Shown piece by piece: positions 18,021 to 24,929 of a stretch of 64,000 bases of DNA. This stretch comes from BRH-c54 sp965284565. Lineage in GTDB: Bacteria; Bacteroidota; Bacteroidia; Flavobacteriales_E; Vicingaceae. Position numbers and translations under genes: made by a program. Below the pieces are notes generated by a model. It did not search any database and had not been told where the DNA came from. It saw nothing but the letters and a program-made list of their open reading frames with translations. The stretch covers positions 2,108,001-2,172,000 of the forward strand of contig OZ260100.1 of the NCBI GenBank assembly GCA_965284565.1, given 5' to 3'. The stretch's first letter is position 1, and every line of letters begins with the position of its first letter.

Positions 18021-19604
18021 ATGAAAAACTTCATGATTATATTTTTTTTATTCATTTTTAGCAAAGTATCTATTGCTCAAGAAAAACCTTTTGATTTATT
18101 AAAGGATACAACTATTTATTTTAATGAATTAACCTTTCATTCAGAGGAGGAAAAAGAGGCTTTTGAAAAAGTTTATAAAAACCAAGGGGATGATTATTTA
18201 AGTCTTTTATTTTTTTCAAGTTCAGAGTTTGACATGAAACAAGTAGAAATAGCTAGAAATAAAATTAATCAATATGTAGAGAAGTATAAATCCAAAAAAA
18301 AGAAAGAAGAAAAATGGGTAAAATGGATTTATAAAGATGTGCATGAAGGATTTTTTAAAAAGTATGAACAACAAAACTATTTTGATGATGTTTTTACAAA
18401 AGGTTATTTTAATTGTGTTTCTGCAACAGCAATATATAGCATAATTTTAAAAGAATTAAAAATACCATATCATATTAATGTGCTGCCTAATCATGTTAAT
18501 TTAACTGCTTATCCTAAAACCCATAATATTTTACTAGAAACAACTGATCCAGTTGCTGGTTTTTTTGCATTTAGCCAAAAGAATAAAGAAGATTATGTGA
18601 AAAACCTTGTAAAATATAAAATTATAGAGGAACACGACCTTAGTTTTATTTCTTATGAACAAATTTTTAATGAATATTTTTCAAGTAGTCAAGTAATTAA
18701 TCTCAGACAGTTAGTAGCACTACAATATTTTAACTATGGATTATATTTGAAAGAAGAAAATAAGTTAGAAGAAGCTATTATACAAATTGAAAAATCTGTA
18801 GCTCTTTATCCTAGCATTAATTCTTCACAAGTATTGGGAGCCTTATATTCTAAGGCTGTTGAAGATCATAAAGACTTTAAATTATCACAAATTAATTACA
18901 TTGTTCGTGTACTTAGGTATCATGAATTAGATCCAGAAATTAGTAGTTTTTTAACCTATAGTTATGCTAAAATAGCAGAAGAGAAACTACTAAATCAAAA
19001 AGATACTGTGTTTTTTGATAATTTTTCAAATCAACTGATTAATAGTATGAATCAGTCTGATTATTTTAATAGGCTTAATTATTTATATCATAGTGCTAAA
19101 GGAGAGTTTTATATAAAAGAATCAGCTTTTGAAGCAGCGTATTTAAGTTTAGAAAAAGCAAAAGAATTTCGAAATGACTCTATTATAGATAATTTTGATG
19201 AGTTTTATGTAAAGTCTTTTTTGTTTTATGTTGATGATAAATTTACTAATGAGGATGAAAGACTAAAACAGTTACTCCTTTTTGAAAAAGAAAATCCAAT
19301 AATATCGGACACTTATTTCTTTTTGAGTTATAAAGCAGAAGTATTAACTTTTGTGATGATTGTTAATTTCAAAAGAAATTTAGGTAAAAAAGGAGAAGAA
19401 AACAGAGTTGACCTGGAACAGATGCTTGACAATAAAGATTTTAAGAAGAATGAGAATGCAGTAGCAATTGCTTATGCAGAGGCAGGAGCTTATTATTTTA
19501 GGTTAGGAAGTAAGTCTAAAGCGAGACAATTGTTTAGAAAAGGATTAGAATATTTACCAGGAAATTATGAGTTAGAAAATAGAATTAATATGTTGAATTA
19601 TTAA
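18021..19604 (+). CDS. Exported transglutaminase-like and TPR protein
   Basis: This 527-residue protein has a signal peptide (1-19, ending SIAQ). Residues about 80-190 look like a transglutaminase-type cysteine-protease fold: 'GYFNCVSATAIYSIILKELKIPYHINVLPNHVNLTAY' supplies a possible Cys and His of the triad, and 'HNILLETTDP' could supply the Asp. The rest is helical, with TPR-like pairs (ALQYFNYGLYLKEENKLEEAIIQIEKSVALYP and AIAYAEAGAYYFRLGSKSKARQLFRKGLEYLP). Proteins of this build are common but uncharacterised in Bacteroidota; peptidase or scaffold activity in the periplasm is an inference. It converges with the downstream YwqK-like gene, with two bases between stops. Confidence 0.6.
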   Translation: MKNFMIIFFLFIFSKVSIAQEKPFDLLKDTTIYFNELTFHSEEEKEAFEKVYKNQGDDYLSLLFFSSSEFDMKQVEIARNKINQYVEKYKSKKKKEEKWVKWIYKDVHEGFFKKYEQQNYFDDVFTKGYFNCVSATAIYSIILKELKIPYHINVLPNHVNLTAYPKTHNILLETTDPVAGFFAFSQKNKEDYVKNLVKYKIIEEHDLSFISYEQIFNEYFSSSQVINLRQLVALQYFNYGLYLKEENKLEEAIIQIEKSVALYPSINSSQVLGALYSKAVEDHKDFKLSQINYIVRVLRYHELDPEISSFLTYSYAKIAEEKLLNQKDTVFFDNFSNQLINSMNQSDYFNRLNYLYHSAKGEFYIKESAFEAAYLSLEKAKEFRNDSIIDNFDEFYVKSFLFYVDDKFTNEDERLKQLLLFEKENPIISDTYFFLSYKAEVLTFVMIVNFKRNLGKKGEENRVDLEQMLDNKDFKKNENAVAIAYAEAGAYYFRLGSKSKARQLFRKGLEYLPGNYELENRINMLNY

Positions 19605-19606
19605 GT

Positions 19607-20359
19607 TTATCTGTTTTCGGCTGTAACATTAATTTCTTTAGTAAGGATATAATAATTATCATCTCTAGTTTTTAACTTAGCAACAATTGTAGAAGATTTC
19701 ATCATAAATTTACCAGGAACAACAAAGTAGGTTAAAGATGCTTTTCCTTTTTTGCCATCTAACGCTACAAAATGATTAGCAAAACTATTTTTTTCTCCTA
19801 AATATCCATCATAAAAAGTTGCGTGTTTACTATTGTCTGATAGGCTAAATTCTAGCGTATATTTATTATCAAGCTTAACTGTATTCTTATGTTTAACAAT
19901 TATTTTTGGAATAGGTTTTAATTTACCAGACTCATAATATTCTTTTAATCCAACACAAGGAAGCCCCTTGTGCCAGGGCATTTCTGACTTTAGTTGACCA
20001 TTGTCTCGATACATTTTAAAGATACCTTCTTTTTCATTTTTTTCATAGTTTCCTTCCAAATATAAAACGCCATTTTCATAATACCACTTAAAAGGACCAT
20101 CTTTCATGTTGTCTTTATAATTAAACTCCATATTTATTTTACCATCAGGATAATAATTTATTGCGATACCGTTTTTAACGCTATCTTTATAGGTAACAGT
20201 AGATGCTAATTTCCCATCTAAATAATTTTTTCTGATACCATCATAAATCTTTTCCTTTTTTTCTTTATTCTTTTTTTTCTCTTTTCCATTGTTAGGGAAT
20301 AGTCTGTCGCATGATAATAGCATTAAAATTAAAAAAGTAAGTAGGGTAAAATATTTCAT
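19607..20359 (-). CDS. YwqK-like lipoprotein with MORN-variant repeats
   Basis: This 250-residue lipoprotein has a lipobox (ILMLLSC, Cys about residue 17). After a Lys-rich stretch come MORN-variant repeats of about 22 residues: 'NGIAINYYPDGKINMEFNYKDNM', 'DGPFKWYYENGVLYLEGNYEKNE' and 'EGIFKMYRDNGQLKSEMPW'. This family is often labelled 'toxin-antitoxin system YwqK family antitoxin', but nothing here suggests a toxin partner. The C-terminal 90 residues form a separate beta-rich domain. It is probably anchored in the outer or inner membrane facing the periplasm, with unknown role. The gene marks the left chromosomal border of the cassette region. Confidence 0.75.
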   Translation of the reverse strand: MKYFTLLTFLILMLLSCDRLFPNNGKEKKKNKEKKEKIYDGIRKNYLDGKLASTVTYKDSVKNGIAINYYPDGKINMEFNYKDNMKDGPFKWYYENGVLYLEGNYEKNEKEGIFKMYRDNGQLKSEMPWHKGLPCVGLKEYYESGKLKPIPKIIVKHKNTVKLDNKYTLEFSLSDNSKHATFYDGYLGEKNSFANHFVALDGKKGKASLTYFVVPGKFMMKSSTIVAKLKTRDDNYYILTKEINVTAENR

Positions 20360-20391
20360 TTTAATAAGAATTTTAGAACTGTAAAGGTAAT

Positions 20392-20454
20392 TTAATTTAA
20401 AAAATTAGCAATTATTTCCTTGCCATATTGGGTTAAAATGGATTCAGGATGGAA
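20392..20454 (-). pseudogene. Detached 3' end of a glutamine amidotransferase gene (trpG/pabA type)
   Basis: Read on the minus strand from 20454 to 20392 this encodes FHPESILTQ, Y, GKEIIANFL, N and then a TAA stop. The last 20 residues of the intact amidotransferase at 24358-24924 read the same except for H instead of Y and K instead of N. At the DNA level 49 of 63 positions match, and nearly all differences are synonymous third positions. Homology stops abruptly at the Phe codon; the preceding triplet is a stop. It has the same orientation as the intact gene, and the cassette array lies exactly between them. It is either the remnant of a paralogue or a 3' end displaced by integration. Confidence 0.8.
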
Positions 20455-20517
20455 TTAAAGGATTGTAAAAGACCTACAATAACAACAATATATAATAGAT
20501 TTACTACATTTGAGGTA

Positions 20518-20566
20518 AATATATATTGCGGATAAACGTACTGGTACGTTTATCCGCATGTTAGCA
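20518..20566 (+). repeat. attC-like site at the left end of the array
   Basis: A 14 bp perfect stem (GCGGATAAACGTAC at 20528-20541, GTACGTTTATCCGC at 20544-20557, loop TG) is followed by the spacer AT and the box GTTAGCA (20560-20566), the start of cassette 1. The left box would be AATATAT at 20518-20524 after the spacer ATT; its partner cassette is not present. The core hairpin is identical to the one at 22406-22435 except for the two-base loop. Confidence 0.68.
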
Positions 20567-20589
20567 TTCATTAAAAAAACGAACAGCGC

Positions 20590-21075
20590 ATGAAAACAGG
20601 AATAATAATTGGAATTTTAGTAGTAATCGGAATAATATATTTCATCTCAAAAAATAAGAACGAAAAAAATTCAATTATTCAAGTTGCTAAACAAATTCAA
20701 CTTGCGGAGTTAGAATCTGTAATGACTCAATTATTAGACGGAAAAATGGAATATGACTTTTTCGGAATAACATCTGATGGAATTGATTGCATTTATTTCG
20801 TAGATAACAACGGAAAAATAAACATTGAATTTGAGGTTATGACAAACGACCAAAAATCTTATGTCGAAAAAATTACAAGTTTTGCGAATAAGAATAATTA
20901 TAATTTAGTCAAAACGACTTACGGAAATAAACCTCATTACTCTGATTTAAAAGAAGCCCCAGTTTATAAGCTCGAATTAAATGCGGATAAATACAAAGCG
21001 ACTGAAATTGGAAAAGAAATAATGAACAAAATATTCAAGAAAAACGGAACGACAAAATTTGACGTAGTTCCATAA
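20590..21075 (+). CDS. Cassette 1: small membrane-anchored protein of unknown function
   Basis: This 161-residue protein has an N-terminal membrane anchor (residues 3-20, GIIIGILVVIGIIYFIS) followed by a basic stretch (KNKNEKN) and a soluble domain of about 130 residues. The soluble part has predicted helix 'IIQVAKQIQLAELESVMTQLLDG', a strand pair (GIDCIYFVDNNGKINIEFEVMT) and a C-terminal helix. I recognise no family or catalytic motif. The ATG lies 30 bases after the GTTAGCA cassette boundary. Codon use (AAC, GCG, ACG more frequent) differs from the flanking chromosomal genes, consistent with acquisition. Confidence 0.6.
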   Translation: MKTGIIIGILVVIGIIYFISKNKNEKNSIIQVAKQIQLAELESVMTQLLDGKMEYDFFGITSDGIDCIYFVDNNGKINIEFEVMTNDQKSYVEKITSFANKNNYNLVKTTYGNKPHYSDLKEAPVYKLELNADKYKATEIGKEIMNKIFKKNGTTKFDVVP

Positions 21076-21090
21076 AAAATAAAAACGAAA

Positions 21091-21158
21091 TGCTAACACT
21101 GTATATGAAATCATAGCCGCCTGACGGCAGGCTACGCTTCATATACTAAACGTATGCC
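21091..21158 (+). repeat. attC-like site after cassette gene 1
   Basis: The left box TGCTAAC (21091-21097) is the exact reverse complement of this cassette's opening box GTTAGCA at 20560. After spacer ACT, GTATATGAA (21101-21109) pairs with TTCATATAC (21138-21146), enclosing a hairpin that includes GCCTG-ACGG-CAGGC. Spacer TAAAC then leads to GTATGCC (21152-21158), the opening box of cassette 2. The two spacers differ in length, as in attC sites. Confidence 0.72.
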
Positions 21159-21252
21159 ATGCCGTAGACAAAATTATTAAGGAAATTTACATTAAATTAA
21201 CATCCTTTAACTTAAAGGGACATCCAGATAAACTATTCTTGTAAGATAATTT

Positions 21253-22386
21253 ATGAAAACGATAACCAAATTTACACAGATGAAATACTTTTTTTTCGTA
21301 ATATTTTTTACTGCAATTCAATTCTGCTTTGGGCAATCAGAATTATCAACCCCAGAATCAGATTGTAAATTCGTTCTTCCATGGACTTGTGATGTATGCA
21401 CTTTTAATTGGACAGGAGAATGTGTAAACAATTTACCGAGCGGAGAAGGAATTTTAACTGTTTTTCATGAAGAGGAAGTGATAATGACCTACGAAGGAGA
21501 AATGGAAAACGGAAAATTTAATGGTTCAGGAATTTACCATGATGGAATGAATGATTGGGAAGGAATGTTTGAAAATGGAAATTTTACACAAACGAGAAAC
21601 ACAATGATTGACACCACCTCTTTTAACGAAACAGCAGATTGGGAACAAAAAAATCTCATAACAAAACAAATAGGCAATTTATACTTTACTTTTCCTTCTG
21701 AAGGATATGCTTACGATAACCGCGAAATATATGTTGAAAAGTGTCTAGAAGCTATTAATGCAAACAGTAAGCTCATTAACGTGCCTGAATTTAAAGAGTT
21801 TACAAGAATTAAGGTAGTTGATTCAAAAAAAGACATGCTATTATATGCTGGTATGCTCACAGGAGGTGGAATTGCAAATATTTGGACAAGATCAGTCTAC
21901 TTGATGATTTCTGATGAAGGTGTCGAAGAAACTAAAGAACTAATTAAAGCACCAATAAAACATGAGATAATGCACATGGTTGCTATGACGGCTTGGGGCA
22001 TGCCACCACAAAATAATACTTGGTTAAATGAAGGCTTAGCAACTTATGCAGCTAACAACTGTTCTGGATATACTGTTGCAGAAATTTACAGGTACTTTTT
22101 AGAGGAAAACATGCTTATCTCAATTGACATGTTAACCTCCGACTTTTATAAAGAGGAAGAGATGGTAGCATATCACCAATCGGCATATATTGTAGAATAT
22201 ATGATTTTAAACTATGGAATAGAAAAATTCAAAGAATTTTGGAAAAACGGATTTTCAAATTTTGAATCTATTTATGGTTTTTCATTTTCGAAAATGGAAA
22301 TAGAAATAAATAAAAACATAGTAGAAACACATCCTAAACCAACAGATATCGACTGGGAGATTCTTATAGAAGGAGGTTGTAAGTAA
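21253..22386 (+). CDS. Cassette 2: secreted HExxH-x18-E metallopeptidase with MORN repeat
   Basis: The protein is 377 residues from this ATG; the ATG at 21280 gives MKYFFFVIFFTAIQFCFGQ, a clean signal peptide, and may be the real start. Residues about 50-115 carry MORN-type repeats (YEGEMENGKFNGSGIYHDG) and several Cys (CDVCTFNWTGEC). The catalytic part has HEIMH at 237-241 and a Glu in NEGLATY at 260, giving exactly HExxH-x18-E, the gluzincin zinc site. An upstream 'MLTGGGIANIWTRSVYLMI' resembles the edge strand of peptidase-MA proteins. It is probably a periplasmic or secreted zinc peptidase. The MORN plus gluzincin combination in a mobile cassette is not one I know. Confidence 0.75.
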   Translation: MKTITKFTQMKYFFFVIFFTAIQFCFGQSELSTPESDCKFVLPWTCDVCTFNWTGECVNNLPSGEGILTVFHEEEVIMTYEGEMENGKFNGSGIYHDGMNDWEGMFENGNFTQTRNTMIDTTSFNETADWEQKNLITKQIGNLYFTFPSEGYAYDNREIYVEKCLEAINANSKLINVPEFKEFTRIKVVDSKKDMLLYAGMLTGGGIANIWTRSVYLMISDEGVEETKELIKAPIKHEIMHMVAMTAWGMPPQNNTWLNEGLATYAANNCSGYTVAEIYRYFLEENMLISIDMLTSDFYKEEEMVAYHQSAYIVEYMILNYGIEKFKEFWKNGFSNFESIYGFSFSKMEIEINKNIVETHPKPTDIDWEILIEGGCK

Positions 22387-22395
22387 AAAATAAAC

Positions 22396-22447
22396 GGCAT
22401 ACATTGCGGATAAACGTACCAGTACGTTTATCCGCATGTTGTACAGC
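22396..22447 (+). repeat. attC-like site after cassette gene 2
   Basis: The left box GGCATAC (22396-22402) is the reverse complement of this cassette's opening box GTATGCC at 21152. After spacer ATT the perfect 14 bp stem GCGGATAAACGTAC / GTACGTTTATCCGC (22406-22435, loop CA) follows, then AT and GTTGTACAGC (22438-22447), the opening box of cassette 3. The core is shared with the site at 20518-20566. Confidence 0.72.
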
Positions 22448-22450
22448 ATT

Positions 22451-22945
22451 ATGAAAAACATTTTTGCAACCATATTATTTTTAATTCCAATTTTGACTTT
22501 CTCACAGAATTTTAAAATTGCGGAACCGAATGTGGACGAATTAAAAGCGGAAATGAAACGGACAAACTACTCTGAGGATGTAATCTATTTATTTCTGACT
22601 CGAAACTATGATTCAATTGCTAATAAACGTGAAAGAATTTATTATGATTATCCGGACTATAGTATTTGCTCTTTTAATCAAGATTTTGAAAACGGAATTA
22701 ATTATTCGATAGAACAATGCAGAGAAGCAGGCGGAGCATCGATTTCTCTAGTTTTACCAAAAACTGACAGACAAAGTTTGGTAAAATGGATAGAAGGAAT
22801 TTTTAAGAGTTCACCAATGGATATTGAGCACGGTTGGAATTCAGACAAATCAAAATATGGACCGACTGACAATGGAGCAGGTTGTTACTTTGAAATAAAA
22901 GAAACTGACAAAAACACTATAATAGAAAACTATTGTGGATGCTAA
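22451..22945 (+). CDS. Cassette 3: small secreted protein of unknown function
   Basis: I place the start at the ATG at 22451, giving MKNIFATILFLIPILTFSQ, a textbook signal peptide; the in-frame ATG at 22436 would begin inside the attC-like site. The mature part of about 145 residues contains four Cys (CSFNQDF, EQCREAGG, GAGCYFEI, ENYCGC), which may form disulfides in the periplasm. A segment 'SISLVLPKTDRQSLVKWIEGIFKS' suggests an alpha/beta domain. No family recognised. Codon use (GCGGAA, CGGACA) differs from the chromosomal neighbours. The gene is tightly framed by the GTTGTACAGC box three bases upstream and its complement seven bases downstream. Confidence 0.6.
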   Translation: MKNIFATILFLIPILTFSQNFKIAEPNVDELKAEMKRTNYSEDVIYLFLTRNYDSIANKRERIYYDYPDYSICSFNQDFENGINYSIEQCREAGGASISLVLPKTDRQSLVKWIEGIFKSSPMDIEHGWNSDKSKYGPTDNGAGCYFEIKETDKNTIIENYCGC

Positions 22946-22952
22946 AAAATAA

Positions 22953-23094
22953 CGCTGTACAACAATGTATAACCGCAATTGCTTTGGGTTTTCCTCATCG
23001 GAAAATCCTCGCGAACGCCAAACGTTCGTGATTTTTAACTAAATTAGTAACCAAAACCAACGCAACTGACGGTTATACGAGGCCGTTGCCAGTA
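22953..23094 (+). repeat. attC-like site after cassette gene 3
   Basis: The left box GCTGTACAAC (22953-22962) is the perfect 10-base reverse complement of the cassette's opening box GTTGTACAGC. After spacer AAT, GTATAACCG (22966-22974) pairs exactly with CGGTTATAC (23070-23078). The long interior has further pairings (GCAATTGCTTTGG with CCAACGCAACTG, GAACG with CGTTC), like the variable terminal structure of large attC sites. Spacer GAGGCC leads to GTTGCCAGTA (23085-23094), the opening box of cassette 4. Confidence 0.75.
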
Positions 23095-23124
23095 ATTTAA
23101 CAAAACCAGAAATAATCGAATAAA

Positions 23125-24189
23125 ATGAATATTAATTTAATAAAAATAATTCTGCTGATTTTCGTTTCGAGTACTTTTTTATCCTGCAATGGACAAGTAA
23201 AAAGCGAACAGAAAATTGCTGAAAATAAAACAAATGAACTTGGCAAATCAGTATTGCAACTTGATAATAGAATTTGGGTCATATTTCAAGATTCAAAAGA
23301 GAATTTTTGGTTTGGAAGTAATGGAGTAGGAATTTTTCACCTTAATGGGAAAGATTTAAAACAAATTACAACAGAGAACGGATTGGTAGACAATACAATC
23401 AGAGGAATTCAAGAAGACAAATCTGGAAATATATTTATTGAAACAGCCAACGGAATTAGTAAATATGATGGGAAATTATTTACAACACTAAAGCCAATCG
23501 TTTCAAAAAATAACAAATGGAAATTAGAAACCAATGATTTATGGTTTGGTTACAATGCAAACGATGTATATCGTTATGATGGAGATTCTCTTTTTGAATT
23601 AAAATTACCACGACAAAATTTAAAAAAGACATTTGGAATTGACACGCTCGTAAGTCCATTCAATAACAACAACCCTTATTCGGTCTATAAAGTAAACAAA
23701 GACAAAGATGGAAATATTTGGTTTGGGACATTCGTAGCGGGAGCTTTTCGATATGACGGACAATCATTTATGTGGTTTGGTGAAAATGAACTATCGATTC
23801 TTCCAAATGGTACAGCACCTGGAGTTCGTTCAATGCTTCAAGACAAAGATGGTTATTTTTGGTTGAGTAATTTCATAAGCAAATACAAAATCGAACAAAA
23901 CACATTAGAATATGAAAAAATAAACGGAATTGAAAAAGATAAACCTAATTATTTCAATTCTGGATTATCAGATAATAATGGCGATTTATGGATGACAAAT
24001 TATGGAGGCATAGTATGGAAATATGATGGAAAAACTTTATCAGAATTTGAAATCAATAATGAAGAAAAAGATGTCTTGCTAATTACTATTTATCAAGATA
24101 ATAACGGAATAATTTGGCTTGGAACAGATAATGACGGAGTTTATCAAAGTAATGGAAAAAGCTTCGAAAAGTTTGAATTAAATAAATAA
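23125..24189 (+). CDS. Cassette 4: lipoprotein beta-propeller of the two-component-regulator-propeller type
   Basis: This 354-residue lipoprotein has a signal with lipidation Cys at residue 21 (SSTFLSC). It then contains repeated blades of the Reg_prop type: 'VIFQDSKENFWFGSNGVGIFHLNGKDLKQITTENGL', 'GIQEDKSGNIFIETANGISKYDGK', 'KDKDGNIWFGTFVAGAFRYDGQSF', 'LQDKDGYFWLSN' and 'YQDNNGIIWLGTDNDGVYQSNGKSF'. In hybrid two-component sensors such blades form the periplasmic ligand-binding propeller, but here there is no membrane helix, kinase or DNA-binding part. It therefore stands alone as a membrane-tethered propeller. The ligand is unknown. Confidence 0.8.
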   Translation: MNINLIKIILLIFVSSTFLSCNGQVKSEQKIAENKTNELGKSVLQLDNRIWVIFQDSKENFWFGSNGVGIFHLNGKDLKQITTENGLVDNTIRGIQEDKSGNIFIETANGISKYDGKLFTTLKPIVSKNNKWKLETNDLWFGYNANDVYRYDGDSLFELKLPRQNLKKTFGIDTLVSPFNNNNPYSVYKVNKDKDGNIWFGTFVAGAFRYDGQSFMWFGENELSILPNGTAPGVRSMLQDKDGYFWLSNFISKYKIEQNTLEYEKINGIEKDKPNYFNSGLSDNNGDLWMTNYGGIVWKYDGKTLSEFEINNEEKDVLLITIYQDNNGIIWLGTDNDGVYQSNGKSFEKFELNK

Positions 24190-24193
24190 AAAC

Positions 24194-24326
24194 TACTGGA
24201 ACAATGTATATAAAAAATAGGCGAGTTAATGCTGAATTCAAGACTTTTGGCTTGTATCAAACTTTGTGTTTAGCCGAAAGTTTTGAGCTTCGAAATCGCC
24301 TACTTTTCATATACTAAACGTTATAA
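24194..24326 (+). repeat. attC-like site at the right end of the array
   Basis: The left box TACTGGAAC (24194-24202) matches the reverse complement of cassette 4's opening box (TACTGGCAAC) with one base deleted. After spacer AAT, GTATATAAAAAATAGGCGA (24206-24224) pairs with TCGCCTACTTTTCATATAC (24296-24314) with two G-T type differences. Spacer TAAAC leads to GTTATAA (24320-24326), after which only 31 bases remain before the amidotransferase stop codon. No cassette follows. Confidence 0.7.
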
Positions 24327-24357
24327 CTAACCCTCCATTTCAAGTATCCGCTTGGAA

Positions 24358-24924
24358 CTATTTTAAAAAATTAGCAATGATTTCTTTACCGTGTTGGGTT
24401 AGTATAGACTCTGGGTGAAACTGAACGCCATATAAGTTATATGTGGTATGTCTTAGTGCCATAATTTGCTTGTTTTCTTCTACAGCAGTAATAATTAAAT
24501 TTGTTGGAAAGCTGTTTTGAGCAACCACCCAACTGTGGTACCTGCCTACTTCAAATTGTTGCGGTAAGTTTTTAAAAAGTTTGTCTGATTTATCTAATAC
24601 GTTAAGCTGACTTGCTACACCGTGAAAAACATGAGATAAATTCTCCAACTTTCCGCCAAAAACTTCTCCAATAGCTTGCATTCCTAAACAAACACCTAAT
24701 ATTTTTTTTGTTGGAGCGTAAGTCTTTATTACTTCTAATAATATTCCTGCATCTTTTGGCAAACCTGGTCCGGGAGAGAGAATAATTGTGTTGTAAGCAT
24801 CAATAGCTTTAATGGAAATTTCATCGTTTCTAAAAACATCTACTTCAAAGTTTAATGCTTCAATATAATGCACTAAATTGTAGGTAAAAGAATCGTAATT
24901 GTCTAGTACTAAAACTTTTTCCAT
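24358..24924 (-). CDS. Anthranilate/aminodeoxychorismate synthase glutamine amidotransferase subunit
   Basis: The 188-residue class I glutamine amidotransferase is full length for TrpG/PabA. The oxyanion region is 'LSPGPGLPKDAG' (49-60), the nucleophile Cys79 lies in 'LGVCLGMQAIG', and His170 and Glu172 are in 'FHPES'. It releases ammonia from glutamine for a TrpE- or PabB-type partner, feeding tryptophan or folate synthesis. No partner gene is in the window, so trpG and pabA cannot be distinguished. It lies five bases downstream of the M28 peptidase gene. Its last 20 codons are duplicated in diverged form at 20392-20454 across the cassette array. Confidence 0.93.
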   Translation of the reverse strand: MEKVLVLDNYDSFTYNLVHYIEALNFEVDVFRNDEISIKAIDAYNTIILSPGPGLPKDAGILLEVIKTYAPTKKILGVCLGMQAIGEVFGGKLENLSHVFHGVASQLNVLDKSDKLFKNLPQQFEVGRYHSWVVAQNSFPTNLIITAVEENKQIMALRHTTYNLYGVQFHPESILTQHGKEIIANFLK

Positions 24925-24929
24925 TGTTA

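Larger units (their letters stand above)
20518..24326 (+). mobile_element. Four-cassette array with attC-like sites and no integrase (CALIN-like)
   Basis: Four plus-strand genes (20590, 21253, 22436/22451 and 23125) alternate with five imperfect palindromes. In each cassette the opening box is the reverse complement of the box just after the gene: GTTAGCA/TGCTAAC (7 of 7), GTATGCC/GGCATAC (7 of 7), GTTGTACAGC/GCTGTACAAC (10 of 10) and GTTGCCAGTA/TACTGGAAC (one base deleted). Between these boxes each site has an inner palindrome separated by unequal spacers (ACT, AAT, AAT or ATT on the left; TAAAC, GAGGCC, TAAAC or AT on the right). This is the 1L-2L-2R-1R plan of integron attC sites with extrahelical bases. 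No tyrosine recombinase gene is in the window. The predicted cassettes are 20561-21152, 21153-22438, 22439-23085 and 23086-24320. Confidence 0.75.

Noticed and set aside
19607..20359. YwqK-like lipoprotein as an antitoxin
   Set aside because: The family name mentions a toxin-antitoxin system, but the protein is a lipoprotein with MORN-variant repeats and has no adjacent toxin.
22282..22473. Minus-strand frame across the end of cassette 2 and its attC-like site
   Set aside because: It runs through the palindrome and the 3' end of the peptidase gene and has no coding character of its own.
20518..24326. Palindromes between the cassette genes as ordinary rho-independent terminators
   Set aside because: They lack T tracts right after the stems, two share an identical core, and their outer boxes pair across genes rather than within the hairpin, which terminators do not do.
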